Assembly (NCBI GenBank): GCA_004347865.1
Contig: QNUZ01000158.1
Span: 1-5,048, forward strand
Length of the DNA: 5,048 nucleotides
Reading direction: 5' to 3'
DNA from: Archaeoglobi archaeon
GTDB lineage: Archaea > Halobacteriota > Archaeoglobi > Archaeoglobales > Archaeoglobaceae
Shown here: positions 4,969-5,048 of the stretch, one piece after another
How positions within the stretch are numbered: position 1 is the first letter of the stretch
Layout: every line of letters begins with the position of its first letter
Notes under the pieces: generated by a model
What the model saw: only the letters and a program-made list of their open reading frames with translations
The model's database searches: none
What the model was told of the DNA's origin: nothing
Made by a program: the position numbers and the translations under genes

Positions 4969-5048
4969 GTGAACTACTCCGCCCTTTCGACAGGGCATCC
5001 CCGCCTCGCGGGCAGAAGTTTCCTGTCCACAGGCTCTCGGGGCAGTCC
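4969..5048 (-). mobile_element. Probable right end of an IS200/IS605-type element (tnpB 3' end with omega-RNA-like hairpins), partial
   Basis: This 80-base stretch is about 65% G+C by hand count, well above the flanking genes. It folds into successive hairpins: 5022-5033 (CCTGT/ACAGG), 5000-5012 (CCCGC/GCGGG, three-base loop) and 4981-4996 (GCCCT/AGGGC). It ends GGCGGAGTAG-TTCAC, with TTCAC at 4973-4969. GC-rich tandem hairpins followed by a TTCAC-type end resemble the right ends of archaeal IS605/IS1341-type elements, where the end also encodes the scaffold of the TnpB guide RNA. This is pattern recognition; the rest of the element is outside the window. Another structured RNA is the main alternative. 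Confidence 0.4.
4974..5048 (-). CDS. Possible C-terminal tail of a TnpB-like protein, partial
   Basis: One minus-strand frame enters from the right edge and runs 24 codons to a TAG at 4976-4974, at the foot of the last hairpin. It ends RGCPVERAE after a proline- and arginine-rich run (PVDRKLLPARRG). Tails of archaeal IS200/IS605 TnpB proteins are often low-complexity and read into the terminal hairpins like this. The fragment has no domain, and a second frame is also open, so this is a weak call that depends on the mobile-element reading. Confidence 0.25.
   Translation of the reverse strand, partial: GLPREPVDRKLLPARRGCPVERAE

Noticed and set aside
4969..5048. RNase P RNA, SRP RNA or a tRNA at the right edge
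   Set aside because: The GC-rich hairpins suggested a stable RNA, but I found no RNase P conserved core, no SRP helix 8 motif and no T-loop or acceptor pairing. An IS605-type end fits better, though a different RNA remains possible.

Overview
The window reads as a piece of an archaeal chromosome, most likely a thermophilic euryarchaeon of the Archaeoglobus type. Archaea-specific or archaeal-type genes (GINS, L44e, S27e, PIN-KH ATPase, a TtuA-like thiolase) are packed head to tail. Several genes have a TATA box about 22-26 bases before the start codon and no Shine-Dalgarno site, which suggests leaderless mRNAs. The archaeal assignment is firm; the genus is an inference from protein style.

Everything supported lies on the minus strand, so the genes read from the right edge to the left. 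(1) 4969-5048: a GC-rich stretch with three hairpins ending in TAG-TTCAC. It looks like the right end of an IS200/IS605-type element (tnpB tail plus omega-RNA-like end), cut by the window edge. (2) 4858-4968: a strong TATA box followed by a 59-base RNA with every structural hallmark of an archaeal H/ACA guide RNA. It lies directly in front of (3) a SpoU/TrmH-family RNA 2'-O-methyltransferase. (4) A GINS subunit, ribosomal protein L44e and ribosomal protein S27e form a tight operon with its own promoter. (5) A site-2-type membrane metalloprotease with a PDZ domain has its own promoter and is translationally coupled (ATGA) to a TtuA/NcsA-type tRNA thiolase. (6) hisI (histidine biosynthesis) has its own promoter and overlaps the start of a PIN-KH ATPase gene that runs off the left edge.

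The common themes are RNA modification (guide RNA, SpoU methyltransferase, tRNA thiolase), translation (L44e, S27e) and replication (GINS). There is no gene-free stretch over 300 bases. The most interesting observation is the H/ACA guide RNA. It can be read through as coding sequence if the methyltransferase gene is called from its most upstream start, so an ORF-based annotation would miss it.
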